Shown here: in pieces, positions 9,187-18,616 of the stretch
Position numbering within the stretch: the first letter of the stretch is position 1
How the letters are laid out: each line of letters starts with the position of its first letter
Assembly (NCBI GenBank): GCA_001247695.2
Contig: LGRX02035118.1
Location: forward strand, 1 to 25,699
DNA: 25,699 nt
Direction: 5' to 3'
From: Cymbomonas tetramitiformis
Taxonomy: Eukaryota; Chlorophyta; Pyramimonadophyceae; Pyramimonadales; Pyramimonadaceae
The notes under the pieces: generated by a model
What the model was told of the DNA's origin: nothing
The model's database searches: none
What the model saw: only the letters and a program-made list of their open reading frames with translations
Translations under genes and position numbers: made by a program

Positions 9187-10965
9187 ATGGGCACGTGGAG
9201 GTGGGAGGGAACCTGCTCACTGTCTGAGTCCCCCTCCTGACTGCCCTCACTGCCGCCATCAGCATCATCCCCCTCGTGTGTCTGCCTCAGCTGCCACACG
9301 GTAGCGGGCCACAGCAGCTGTGTAAGCCGTCTCTGACTGCCCACAGCCGTACCAGAGGCCAACCTCCAGAGGTAAATAGTCATCGTCAAGAATCACCGCC
9401 GAGAGCGCGGCATCACAGGTGTCAGCCTCGACTGCAAGGGAGAGGGATTGGCTGGCAAAGAGAGCACCGTACGAGTGGTCATCCCCCTCGGCATAGATCT
9501 CGTCCAGAGTTGAGAGCAGGAGTGACACTTTCGTGCATTCACTCATGTAGGCCGCGGCTTTGGGCTCGTGCGGCCCTCTTTCGGGCAGTCACGGAGGAAG
9601 TGAGGGCCGCCGCAGCCCCAACACTCCACAGTGTGCTTGCCCTGTGAGTCACGTGTCGCCCGCAGTGCCTCAGCACCACCAGATCCCCGCCCACGTCCAC
9701 CAGTGTGCGAAGTCTGAGCCAGAGAGGGCAAGCGGCGAGACCCCAGCCGATGGCCAGCCGCCGGGGTCCGCTTACCCTTGCCCCCCTGCCCTTACCGGGC
9801 TGAGAGGGCTTACGGCCATGCCGGGGGGTGCTGTGCGTAGGGGTCCGAGCCACGTGCCTGTTGCCCCCGCTACGGTCCCGCACGACACCGCTCTGCTCAT
9901 CACCACGAGCCCGGGCCGAGTGCCCCCTGTCCCCCTGTAGCTGCTCAACATGCCGCCGAGAAATGCTGAGCTGAGCAAGGGTAGCCGGGGTAAGGGACTC
10001 CCCAGAAAGGATAGTTGCCGCAAGGGCAGTTGCTGAATCCTCTTTCTTCTTTTTCTTCAGAAGTGCACCAGCCTCGGACTGCTGCTGGTGCAAGGCATCC
10101 ACCTCTAGGGTGAACATCACGAGTCCGAGAGCCCGCTTCTTCTTACCCTCGTCTGTGGTTTTGTCGTAATTAACAAGGAGGTCCTTGTTATACTCGGGGC
10201 ACATGCGCCGTGCAAGGACGAGGTCAATCCCAAAACCCGCACCCCAGATGGCCTCAGCACTCAGCCCACATACGGTCTCTCTAGGAGCAGCCGTGTAATG
10301 CTGAATAAACTCCGTAGTGTGTGGCTTGGGATCAATCCCAACCAACATCGTAACGGTGGGCGTGCCGCCGAACAGGTACGAGTGAGAAACCAGAGCCACC
10401 CTCCTGCGAGCGATAGTGCGGCATAAAACCAGGAAGACTCTACGTCCATCGGACGAGGAGATGCCAGCCGAGTCCTCCAGAACCCTTTGTGCACTGTCCC
10501 TCAGAAAACCTCATAAATACGGAACAACAATCGAGAGGCCTCTGGCAATATAGGAGCATAAATATCAGATAGATCAAATACCGTGGAGAACATGGGGTTG
10601 TGATCCGTTAGAACCGTCACTAGGGATTTGGTGAACCTCGCGAGCTCCAGCTCACGAGCAACTTGACCTTTAGTCGTGTCGTAATCAAAATACCAGTCAT
10701 GCGTCTTCTGCTTCTGGTGCCTGCAGCGCTCTCGCACCTGCAGGATGATTTCTGCATGTTTTCCCGGAGTACGCAGGAGCTCCCTGCAATCAACGGCAAA
10801 AGCCCTGGCATCCCTCTCAGGTGCTGAGAGCCCCTCTGGAATGACAGCCGCTGGAGTGACTGGAAAGGGCTCCTCTGGACCAGAGGAAAATGTAAGGGCT
10901 CTCCTCGCGTCGATCTCAGGTGGCACTGGCGTGCCAGTAAACGCATCCGCGTCTGAATCTGCCAT
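9187..10965 (-). pseudogene. Retrotransposon gag fossil with CCHC zinc knuckle
   Basis: On the minus strand a frame starting at ATG 10963-10965 (MADSDADAFTG) runs ~155 codons to a TGA at 10501-10503. It continues in a second frame (about 10510-9790). It then shifts frame, near a C-run at 9781-9786, into one that carries a zinc knuckle: C-x2-C-x3-H-x4-C (CWGCGGPHFLRDC) at about 9585-9623. A further shift near 9550 leads to an acidic tail. The order (acidic N-terminus, helical capsid-like part with LELARFTKSLVTV, basic Gly/Arg/Ser linker, knuckle) is that of an LTR-retrotransposon Gag. The three frame breaks suggest decay, although one or two could be introns. No protease, reverse transcriptase or integrase follows. 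The left end meets the 201-bp repeat element. Confidence 0.65.
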
Positions 10966-11085
10966 AATGGCAAGGTCAAGGTCCAATGCGAGTCTCAAAC
11001 CCAAAGATCTCTGTAAAATGTGTAAGGGTGTCGCCCACAATGATAGTAAGAATCTAAAATGACCGGGCGGGCAAGCGGACTTCAC

Positions 11086-12399
11086 CCCGCGTTGCCCCCG
11101 GCAATTCCAAGCAGAATTCCAAGTGTCAATAAGTTCCAGATCGAAGAATAATGCAGTCTAATCGTCGTCGCAAGCCCGCAAATCAGCAGCGATGAGTGTT
11201 AAGGTAAACTCAATATACACAAATTGTGCAAAGGTAGCGCGTGTAGGTGGTGAAATGTGGGCAAGGAAGTGTCCATGAAGAGGGAGGAAGTTGCAGATGT
11301 AACATAGGCGGTCCGGTCGAAAGGAGAGCGATCCCACTATCCATGCATGTCGAATACTGCGGTTTGACCTAAGGGGCGATGACGTCGTAGGGTAGCTAAT
11401 CCTCGGCTCATGCGTCGCGCTCGGCTGCGTACAATAAGTCTAATTCGGCGGGGGGGGCGTCCCTCTTTCGCCGCCTTCACCAAGCATCCTCAACCTCTTT
11501 TCTTCATGTCGATCGCCGGACCGGCGGGGTGCCCGCGAACACCACCTACATCCGCGCTACCCGCTCGCAAAGGCTCTAGCCAGCCATTGAGCGGCTAATC
11601 ATACTTGATGAACCACTTTTGGACAAGTAGTGGGCCTATAGCCTAGCAGGATATATATACAACGTGTGTTGTATATCCAGCACACAAAGGAAGCACTAGA
11701 GTCGGTCGGAATGTGCGAAACCACGAGTCATATATGATAACACAATATACTGACGGGCTGGCTATCTAAGCTCAGTCCTCGTCTCTAAGCCGTCATACAA
11801 TGTACAATGCCTGTAGGTACGAAGTCGATATGTCTCGAGTACAGTGAGTACGGATAAAGAACTATGAGAAGTGTGTCTTATGCAGAGTCTGTAACTACTG
11901 TCATGTGTCATAGTCTGTAACTACTGAATAACTGTATCTCGGCACGCATCGAGTGGTCGACTCAACAAATTTGCAAAAGAAATATCATACATTTCGCGAG
12001 CCATCGCAAATTTCGCAAAAAAAAAAGCGAAACTCTTGCATAGGGCTACATGTTATCGTCACATCGAGCACGTAACCCAAATGATATTGATTTGCTGACC
12101 CTCCTAAAAACCATAGATCCAATCCCTCGGATATATAGTTAAGAAGCAGCAACGTTATTGGAGAAGATGCATACATCACATTGTACAGACTGCATGGTAC
12201 AATAGAAATGTCCGTGAACGCGAGATAATGTCCACGACAAAGGGAATATCACCATATTAATTTTGCTGTTGCTTAATGGACGAGTCTCTTGAAAACCCGT
12301 CCAAAAGTTAATTATTAAAAAACACGAAAAAAGATGTACGTAACGTCTAGAAAACAAGTAATCTCCAATAAATATACGGTTATATACGAGTCGTTAAGA
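11086..12399. other. No supported gene; hairpin at 11649-11678
   Basis: This is a mixed-composition intergenic stretch. An inverted repeat (arm GGATATATATACAAC, loop GTGT, arm GTTGTATATCC) lies at 11649-11678. Another imperfect hairpin (GGACG/CGTCC) lies around 12276-12302, ~100 bp beyond the ancestral stop of the Rep gene. No LTR partner of the gag fossil could be found. Confidence 0.4.
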
Positions 12400-12490
12400 T
12401 TAATCGGAAACCTCCTCGGCTTCAACTTCTTCCCATTCATTGGGATCTAAAAACTCATCCGTTCCTAAAATCAGCTCCCTTCGAGCTTTA
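12400..12490 (-). pseudogene. 3' end of the Rep-like gene, cut off by the retrotransposon
   Basis: Immediately left of the left target duplication, the minus-strand frame that enters the insertion site continues open for about 30 codons to a TAA at 12400-12402. It encodes a strongly acidic tail (Glu/Asp-rich, near FLDPNEWEEVE). The frame matches the one interrupted at 16088-16092 on the other side. This supports a single former exon split by the LTR element. Confidence 0.75.
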
Positions 12491-12745
12491 TGCTGAAATC
12501 TGTATAGGCAGCCCTGACTGGGAGTCCCGGTGCAGGCCCCTATGACAGATCCCTAGGACCAACACTGGACTGCTGACTGATCTGTAGGTTCGTACTGTGA
12601 CACACGCTGTGTCACAGGTAGGCTAGACTCCGAGACCGTCCGAGACCGTTCCGGGTATATCTAGCTTAGGGTTTATTTATCTTATACAGTTTATCCACAC
12701 GAGTACGGGACTTTCTGATATCTAGTGTACTTGGATATTCCGGTA
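12491..12745 (+). repeat. Left (5') LTR
   Basis: 255 bp, beginning TGCTGAAATC and ending TTCCGGTA, so TG...TA rather than the usual TG...CA. It contains a perfect hairpin at 12595-12617 (arm CTGTGACAC, loop ACGCT). An imperfect one near the start is formed by ATCTGTATAGG and CCTATGACAGAT. A CCGAGACCGT tandem pair follows. It also holds an AT-rich stretch (GGTTTATTTATCTTATAC) that could serve as promoter or poly(A) region. Confidence 0.9.
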
Positions 12746-12750
12746 GGTCG

Positions 12751-12764
12751 TGGCCCCATCCACG
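12751..12764 (+). other. Possible primer binding site
   Basis: Five bases after the left LTR the sequence reads TGGCCCCATCCACG. The TGG start is what a tRNA 3' CCA end would pair with. The donor tRNA could not be identified, so this is tentative. Confidence 0.35.
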
Positions 12765-12897
12765 TTTTCATTCCACTTGCTATCTTGGCCATGATTGGCT
12801 AAGCAGCCGCTTGAAGAGGTGGTGCGCACTTGCGCGTTTGGGTGCGACTAGGATTTGGACATGATTTTACGGTAGACGTATTTTGCGGCTGCGAGTC

Positions 12898-13170
12898 ATG
12901 GGCACCGCGCGTTGCTATTGCTTGGGATTGGCAATGTTCATTTGCGTTACTTTACCTGCCCTGATCACGCTGGTTTACGTATTTTGGGCTGGTGCTCCGG
13001 ACACCTTCGACCACGCCGACATTTGCAAGTGCCCTTCGCTCTTTTCGCCGCTCCGCACGTTCTGCCGTTACGTCATCCCTCCATTTCCGCCACAACACCC
13101 AGACGTGCTGCCGCGCATCATCTTTTCTCTGGCTTTCAGGAAGAATGGCGACATCTACACGAGCTCGTAA
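12898..13170 (+). CDS. Upstream overlapping ORF with membrane segment in the Gag leader
   Basis: A 90-codon ATG frame lies in the retrotransposon leader and overlaps the start of gag (13145) in another frame. Residues ~6-31 form a hydrophobic segment (CLGLAMFICVTLPALITLVYVFW). If translated it would lower initiation at gag by scanning ribosomes, or yield a small membrane peptide. Chance cannot be excluded. Confidence 0.25.
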   Translation: MGTARCYCLGLAMFICVTLPALITLVYVFWAGAPDTFDHADICKCPSLFSPLRTFCRYVIPPFPPQHPDVLPRIIFSLAFRKNGDIYTSS

Positions 13171-15505
13171 ACGCCTATTGAAGGACTCCGACTTGGACGC
13201 CTCTATACGGCTTATAGATGCGGTTCGGGACACCCCAACCGCTAGCACCCCGCCTGTGGTGCCCCCTAATCCTTCCAGCAACTCCGACGCCGCTGTCGCG
13301 TTGCGGAAGCATCTCGTTGACCAACACGCTGCGGTCGACGTGGTCTACAAGGGGAGACTACATCGGGCTTGGGCCAAGGGTATCCGCGAGGATATCCTTG
13401 GTTCCAAGAAACATCATTATCGTGGTACCGACGACACCGACCGCCTCTCCGAGTTGGTGGTGCAGCTTCGGACCGAGTTTGAGTCCGCTGGGCTGGACTT
13501 GGCCCCCTTTGACCTCGACGACCCCACCTCTTTGGTTATCGAGAAGGTTAATGGACTGCTCTATGACGTCTTGGCCCTCGTCGTGGAGCGCAACTCTGTG
13601 GCCGACACCTGGCTTCGGGGTACGGACTCTTCGGCTGACCGAGATGGACGTCGTGCCCTCATCGACATCATCAAGGGGAGCGTGCCGACGGTCCTTCGCG
13701 AGAGCCACCAGCAGGAGCATGCGGCGCTTCGTTATCCCGCAGGCGTTGACCCGCAGCCGATCTTGGCTCGTGAGCAACGTCTGGTGCGGGATAACCGCGC
13801 TCCTGACTGGCAGCCCACCGACGAGACCCGTAAGTTGTCCCTCTACAACCGCCTCGACCCCGTGTTCTACGCGGCGGTGAAGGTGCGGTACCCGCTTGCG
13901 GGTGACCTTAGCGGGGTCACTCTCCGCTCGCTCCAGGCGCTCGTCGTGGCCATCTTTCAGGCCTGGGCGCAGTCGGATGATGGGGCGGCAGTGCGTGAGA
14001 AGCAGACACTGGGGGCGGGCGGTAGGCCCTCCGCCCTTATCACGTCTTCTGAGTACGCGGTCCTTCTCGACGAAATCGCCGCCTTGAAGGCGCTTGTGCA
14101 GGGCAATCGTGCGGGCGCGGCTCAGCGACAGCAGCAGCCGCAGCCGCGCGGTAAGCAGCATCCGCGAGGCCATCGAGTGGGTGTGCACCCGGCACCGTCT
14201 GTGGGGTTCGACAGGGACAGCATGAAGGCCAAGCCCCTTTGCCACCGTTGCCGCAAGGCGGGCAAAGGGGACGCCTATCACGCGTACCGCGACTGCCCTC
14301 TTGGTGGGCGCCAGCATTCGTCGGCCACGGCAGCGGCCTTCTGCATTCCTATTGAGGAGGAGGATGCGGAGGGTCTTCACACCCTGGCACTAGTGCAGGT
14401 TTTCCAGGAGGCTGCGGATGATGGACCGGAGGCCTTCGCCCGTGCGGCTTCGGCTTATGGTCCCCCCGCTGTGCTTTCCGCGGGCGGGATTGGCGGCATC
14501 GACGTGTCGGCCTACGGATTCAGCGTGCCGCCTCCGCCTTCTGGCGGGACCGACGACGAGGACATCTTGCGGCGGCTTGATGCCCTCACCTCTGAGGTTC
14601 AGGCCGCCCAAGAGCAGGTACATTACACTCACGCATCCTTTGTTCCTGGGAGTGCGGTTGAGGGGCATGCATCGGCTCTGGTGTGTGGCCCTGCCGCTGC
14701 GGCGGGGATCACACCGGAGGGGCAGGTTCCGGCAGGTGGTGCGGCGGCATCGGCGTCCGCCGTGCCGGCCCCTGCTATGCCTGTTTCGCAGGCGAAGGAT
14801 GTACAGCCCGCGCCAACTCAATCGGCGCGGGTAACCACCACGGAGGCGACGCACGGTGAGTTCGGAGGCTTCGTGCAGACGGTGAATCACGCCGCTGTCC
14901 ACCCGTCTGACCTGACAGGCTACGACACCGACGACTACGAGGACTTTGCCGACGGCAGCTTCCGGCTGAAGCCGCGGGGCTCGCCTCCGTCGGCCAATCA
15001 TGTTTCCGGGCCACCCGTGGGCGAGCAGAGGACCTACGGTTGTGGGAAGCCGCCCTGGGGCTTCCCTGCCACGGTTGGTCCGTGGGGCATTCCTTTCCTC
15101 CTTTCCCTTGTTCTTTGCATCTCGATCATGGGAGTGGCAGCCGTGCCCGACGCTCGGTCGGCTACGGAGATGCCTTCGCCTGGTGGTGATCTCGATTGGG
15201 AGGCTCCGTCATTTTACTCTACGAATGATTTTGTTGACTCGGTGATGCCAGCTCGGGATCTCTTGTTAGCTGGTGGTTTGCCACAGCTTCAGCCGCCCGA
15301 GCCTCCTGACACTTTGAGCTTTTTAGCATTTCAGGATTTGGCTCAAGCGGATTTGGGTATTGACATGGCATTCTACTACGGCATGGCCTTACATGAGAGC
15401 GGTCCTCTTGATGCGGGGCACTATTATGGAGCTGGTTACTTTACTTCCTACTATGGGATGGACTTCCGTGAGGCCACCGCTGACTACTTTGGTACTGTCG
15501 ATTGA
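13145..15505 (+). CDS. Gag polyprotein of the LTR retrotransposon, 786 aa
   Basis: The frame is open further upstream, but the first ATG is at 13145 (MATSTRARKR), so that start is chosen. Residues ~1-330 are helical and charged, like a retrotransposon capsid (RLHRAWAKGIREDILG, LQALVVAIFQAWAQ). A Gln/Arg/His basic linker follows. A zinc knuckle at about residues 360-385 has the spacing C-x2-C-x9-H-x4-C (CHRCRKAGKGDAYHAYRDC); its middle spacer is longer than the usual 4. An acidic region and an Ala/Pro-rich linker come next. A hydrophobic segment (GIPFLLSLVLCISIMGVAAV) lies at about residues 650-670. The final ~80 residues are rich in Tyr, Phe, Gly and Asp (FYYGMALHES, YFTSYYGMDF). Its role would be to package the RNA in cytoplasmic particles. 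The late hydrophobic segment and aromatic tail are unusual for Gag. No pol follows. Confidence 0.8.
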   Translation: MATSTRARKRLLKDSDLDASIRLIDAVRDTPTASTPPVVPPNPSSNSDAAVALRKHLVDQHAAVDVVYKGRLHRAWAKGIREDILGSKKHHYRGTDDTDRLSELVVQLRTEFESAGLDLAPFDLDDPTSLVIEKVNGLLYDVLALVVERNSVADTWLRGTDSSADRDGRRALIDIIKGSVPTVLRESHQQEHAALRYPAGVDPQPILAREQRLVRDNRAPDWQPTDETRKLSLYNRLDPVFYAAVKVRYPLAGDLSGVTLRSLQALVVAIFQAWAQSDDGAAVREKQTLGAGGRPSALITSSEYAVLLDEIAALKALVQGNRAGAAQRQQQPQPRGKQHPRGHRVGVHPAPSVGFDRDSMKAKPLCHRCRKAGKGDAYHAYRDCPLGGRQHSSATAAAFCIPIEEEDAEGLHTLALVQVFQEAADDGPEAFARAASAYGPPAVLSAGGIGGIDVSAYGFSVPPPPSGGTDDEDILRRLDALTSEVQAAQEQVHYTHASFVPGSAVEGHASALVCGPAAAAGITPEGQVPAGGAAASASAVPAPAMPVSQAKDVQPAPTQSARVTTTEATHGEFGGFVQTVNHAAVHPSDLTGYDTDDYEDFADGSFRLKPRGSPPSANHVSGPPVGEQRTYGCGKPPWGFPATVGPWGIPFLLSLVLCISIMGVAAVPDARSATEMPSPGGDLDWEAPSFYSTNDFVDSVMPARDLLLAGGLPQLQPPEPPDTLSFLAFQDLAQADLGIDMAFYYGMALHESGPLDAGHYYGAGYFTSYYGMDFREATADYFGTVD

Positions 15506-15832
15506 CTTCTTGCTCACTCTGGAGGCACACCGACATGGTGGTGTGCAGAACTCCTGTGACCTCAAAGACTTCTTCAATCTGGTTTATGTTTTGCTTTGAC
15601 ACCTTTATAATCTTCAAACTGACTTGCTAGCACGGTTCTTTTCACTTGTTTAGCGGTGCCTTAATTGCCCGTATGCTTTTGCTCACGTGCTACCTAGAGG
15701 TTTCCAATTTGTGTATCAGAATAGCACAGTTGGATTGGCAGTTAGACTTGTCACCTAGCTTCTGCCCTGGCACTAACACCTTACATTTTCTGACTCTCCT
15801 AGCCAGTCACCACCCACAGTGCTGGGGTGGTG
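15506..15832 (+). other. Gag 3' untranslated region with terminal hairpin and purine tract
   Basis: There is no coding content. At 15810-15830 an imperfect hairpin (CCACCC...GGGTGG) ends in GGGGTGG, just before the right LTR. This is the best candidate for the polypurine tract. A very similar arrangement occurs at 23019-23038. Confidence 0.5.
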
Positions 15833-16087
15833 TGCTGAAATCTGTATAGGCAGCCCTGACTGGGAGTCCCGGTGCAGGCCCCTATGACAGATTCCTAGGA
15901 CCAACACTGGACTACTGACTGATCTGTAGGTTCGTACTGTGACACACGCTGTGTCACAGGTAGGCTAGACACCGAGACCGTCCGAGACCGTTCCGGGTAT
16001 ATCTAGCTTAGGGTTTATTTATCTTATACAGTTTATCCACACGAGTACGGGACTTTCTGATATCTAGTGTACTTGGATATTCCGGTA
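15833..16087 (+). repeat. Right (3') LTR
   Basis: 255 bp, matching the left LTR except for three substitutions (ccc/tcc, ctgctg/ctactg, actcc/acacc). It is followed by the second CTTTA target duplication. Confidence 0.9.
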
Positions 16088-17272
16088 CTTTATGAACTCT
16101 GTCTGCATCACATTCAGGAGCCTTTCTTTTAAGAAGGGCAGCCTGCTCTGCAACCCTAGCAGCACCACGAGCAGAACTCTCAGGGGGGGTTTCGAACTGT
16201 GACACAGGGGGAATTTTTTCTCTCACTCTTACAGGGGTCTCTACAGTAACAGGACCATCGGTCATGATCGTAGAATCGTCGTGGATGACAATTCTGGACG
16301 GAAGACGATCACAAGCTTCTGCAACTTCTCGATCTCTATTTTTTGTGACATCGGTTGCGATAGAGTTCGAGTACTCAAAGCCATCATCATCCTCGTCGGT
16401 GTTGACGTAGTCGGACTCGGATTCGCCCTCATACTGCTGAACGGCCAAGATCGTCTGGCTCGTTCTGCACCTACTGTTGTGAATCCTGCGACAAGCCCAA
16501 AACAAACAGACGTTTACGCACACAACAGCACGACATAAGCTAAAGGAGGGGACAGAACGACAGTAGTTTTCATACCTGCTTGGGTCGAAACGTGTATTTT
16601 CAGATGGAAACAAAATGTTTGTAATATCTCCTTGAACAACGTTTTTTGGTAAGATAATCGTGCGCCACAAAGATTCCAAACGCGGTTCAGATAAACCCCG
16701 ACTCTCGATGACAAACCGTGTAGAGAAGAAATATCGTCCCGACCGAATCATCCGCAAAACAGTTGCCATAAAGGATGGGAAGCCGCGTTTCATTTTAAAA
16801 CGACGAAACATGTCCGCCTTGCTCATGATGTTGTTTTCGGTAAGTTCGCAGCGGCCTTTCAAGTCTCCCTTGCCCAATACTAAGTACAGGTCGTCCCCTT
16901 TTTTCTGCATCTCCTCAGTTACGTTCATTGCCCAGGAATTAAAGTTAGGAGCTTTGTGGTTTTTGCGACAGTAACCAATCATTCCTATTTTGGTGTGAAG
17001 ACCATTTCCATTTAAATGCTTTACGCAAACGTTCCAGTAAGAATGATTCTGCCCAGTAAACCCAAGCTTTTTCTTAATCCCTGCGTGAAGTTGAGCTTTA
17101 GTTTGATTTGACCCAGCAACACCCTGCGCATGAAGATTCAGTTCTCGATCACCATTTTCAGAACCCACGTAGAACCACGAACAATTTTCCCTTAAAAAGC
17201 AATTCAACTTCTCGAAGTCGTCGTCGCTCAAGTCTTCCGCGATACGGCTTACAGTGATTGAGTATTCTGAGA
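16008..17272 (-). pseudogene. HUH (HUQ) Rep-like endonuclease, replitron-like
   Basis: The minus frame holds the motif set of a single-tyrosine rolling-circle Rep domain. Motif I is EYSITVSR (about 17240-17262). Motif II is LNLHAQG, with His at 17130-17132 and Gln two codons on. Motif III is IGYCRKN, with the candidate nucleophile Tyr at 16971-16973 and a Lys three residues later. Downstream comes a conserved-looking helical block (MFRRFKMKRGFPSFM, LESLWRTIILP, DITNILF). Such proteins nick DNA and join to its 5' end; related ones drive replitron transposons. No superfamily 3 helicase is visible, which argues against an intact CRESS-type replicon. An in-frame 90-bp GTATGA...CGCAG intron is likely at 16486-16575. 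The C-terminus is acidic and then Pro/Arg-rich. The genuine frame ends at the retrotransposon (16088-16092); codons 16008-16087 are LTR sequence. A frameshift separates it from its N-terminal exon. Confidence 0.75.
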
Positions 17273-17542
17273 TCTTGGGTTCTTTGTCTCCTTTGTCCTC
17301 TGTGTTGCTGTTTTCAATGGGCTTTTAGACGGTGACTTTTTGGCGGGGGGTTTCTTTTTGCGGGCTGCAGGCATGACTTCGTCATCAGACTCGCCGCTTA
17401 CTTCTGACGAGAAAGCATCCGACATTAGCTCTGACAATTCTGAGTTGGATGAATAGACAGGAGGTACTGTAGGTTCCTCCTCCTCATCACTACTCAAAAA
17501 AACACGCTGCATTCTTCTAGTCGTAATATTCACTTTTGATTT
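17249..17542 (-). pseudogene. Acidic/basic N-terminal exon of the Rep-like gene
   Basis: This frame has an acidic serine-rich stretch (FLSSDEEEEPTV, SGESDDEVM) followed by a lysine-rich, nuclear-localisation-like run (ARKKKPPAKKSPSKSP). It then leaves the Rep frame by one base somewhere in 17250-17330. A splice acceptor (GTGTGCAG) ends at 17543, pairing with GTGAGT at 17647 for a 105-bp intron. An ATG at 17570-17572 lies inside that intron and is probably not the start. Confidence 0.55.
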
Positions 17543-17653
17543 CTGCACACAAGCACCATTTCCTGTAAGCATTTCATGTTAAGACCACCTATTGTAAGCA
17601 TATCTACGTACTAGAAGCAATTCATGTCAACGCATTGCACTACTCACCATTAT

Positions 17654-18103
17654 TTAATGAAAGATCTTGGGAGAATGTTGTGATCGAAGGTAGATAGCAG
17701 GTTTGCAAGGGCAATTTTCGAAAATTTCAACTGTCGTCAGGTTTCCGATTAGAGTGCTGTAGCCCTCTCGTCCTGCCGAGTTTGCATATTTCACTACTAT
17801 TTGCTGCTTATCGTATTGCAGCTCGACCACGGTACCAAAAAATAGATAGTCAAAATAGGTTGTGTTAGAGCATATAAAGGCTTCCCCACTAAAGCTTACA
17901 GTGTCTGTTAAACAAATATCTATTTTATTGAAGTCCGAAATAAACAGCCTTCGGTACTCCTCCTTCAAGAATTTTGCTAAGTTTACACGTTTCTTTCTTA
18001 TCTCTTCGTCTTCTCGATTCCTCTTATTGCTTTCTTCGCGATCTGCAATGAATTTTCTAACCCGAAAAACACGATTCAAGACGGATTCTGGCACTGTAGA
18101 CAT
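17654..18103 (-). CDS. Upstream exon or gene: coiled-coil plus beta-rich (Tudor/Agenet-like?) protein
   Basis: The first ATG is at 18101-18103 (MSTVPESVLNRVF); the frame is open further upstream only with a TTG. Residues ~18-55 are a charged helix (ADREESNKRNREDEEIRKKR). Residues ~65-135 alternate beta-like segments (FFGTVVELQYDKQQIVVKY, YSTLIGNLTTVEIF), compatible with a small SH3-like/Tudor barrel, by eye only. The stop TAA (17654-17656) lies two codons before a GTGAGT donor at 17647. That donor is phase-matched with the acceptor at 17543. Without this one stop, the exon would join in frame to the acidic exon of the Rep-like gene. It may be a separate protein, or the N-terminus of the same, now broken, one. 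Confidence 0.5.
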   Translation of the reverse strand: MSTVPESVLNRVFRVRKFIADREESNKRNREDEEIRKKRVNLAKFLKEEYRRLFISDFNKIDICLTDTVSFSGEAFICSNTTYFDYLFFGTVVELQYDKQQIVVKYANSAGREGYSTLIGNLTTVEIFENCPCKPAIYLRSQHSPKIFH

Positions 18104-18611
18104 AGCCGCTTTCAAAAAGTGTTACGCATTGTTAACTTCAACAGAGGTTAACCGCTCACATCCTTATTTTCCGTATTTTCCGAACAATCGATATCGCACA
18201 ATTCATATTCCGCATCGAATCGATATGTCATCAAATATGTCACGCAACACCCAACCATTCATGTGACACAAGCCTGGAGTCTCAATCTCAAAGTTATTAA
18301 GTAATAATACTTATTAAAACCTGAATTTAAAAAGTCACACCACGTGCACACAAATTAAAATTTTAAACTCCCGTTTTCGCAAACCTTTAAGTTTTCCCAA
18401 ACTAAATGCATTAACATCATAATATTCAAACTACCAACAACTTTTTTAAATTATTTCCTGAAAGTTTGGGTGCCCCTTAACTTAATACACCACATGCAAC
18501 TTATTGCAACAATACCTATCGCACCGCACCGGAATATCAAGTATGGCGAGAAAAATACAAAATGGAAACTTAAACCTTGCCACTTCAATAAAGCACGTTC
18601 CAAACAGCAGT
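18104..18611. other. No supported gene; AT-rich intergenic DNA
   Basis: This lies between the 5' end of the Rep-side gene and the 3' end of the F-box/LRR gene. An imperfect AT palindrome surrounds 18295-18318. No coding frame is convincing. Confidence 0.45.
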
Positions 18612-18616
18612 TTATT
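18609..18616 (-). terminator. AATAAA poly(A) signal overlapping the stop codon
   Basis: On the minus strand the final codons read GAA TAA ACT. The stop is therefore embedded in an AATAAA hexamer, which would leave a very short 3' UTR if used. Confidence 0.4.

Larger units (their letters stand above)
12491..16087 (+). mobile_element. Gag-only LTR retrotransposon (TR-GAG-like), complete
   Basis: Two 255-bp LTRs (12491-12745 and 15833-16087) flank an internal region with one long ORF, Gag. CTTTA directly flanks both ends (12486-12490 and 16088-16092), which is a 5-bp target-site duplication. The LTRs differ at three positions, so they are ~98.8% identical and the insertion is recent. No protease, reverse transcriptase, RNase H or integrase frame exists. 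It must be moved by enzymes of another element, as known for TR-GAG non-autonomous elements. It lies in the orientation opposite to the gene it interrupts. Confidence 0.9.

Noticed and set aside
9560..9940. Plus-strand frame of 126 codons
   Set aside because: It is the reverse of the gag fossil that carries the zinc knuckle; no motif on this strand.
12992..13144. N-terminal extension of Gag in the same frame
   Set aside because: The frame is open, but the first codon there is GTG. The first ATG is at 13145 and gives a typical Gag start.
13358..14380. 340-codon frame on the minus strand
   Set aside because: It is a GC-driven shadow of gag, with no domain and the wrong strand for the element.
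16008..16087. C-terminal ~26 residues of the Rep-like frame before its apparent stop
   Set aside because: These codons are right-LTR sequence read antisense; the ancestral end is at 12400.
16008..17272. CRESS-DNA virus integration
   Set aside because: The Rep motifs would fit, but there is no superfamily 3 helicase and no capsid gene. Introns and the conserved downstream helical block fit a eukaryotic replitron-like transposon better.
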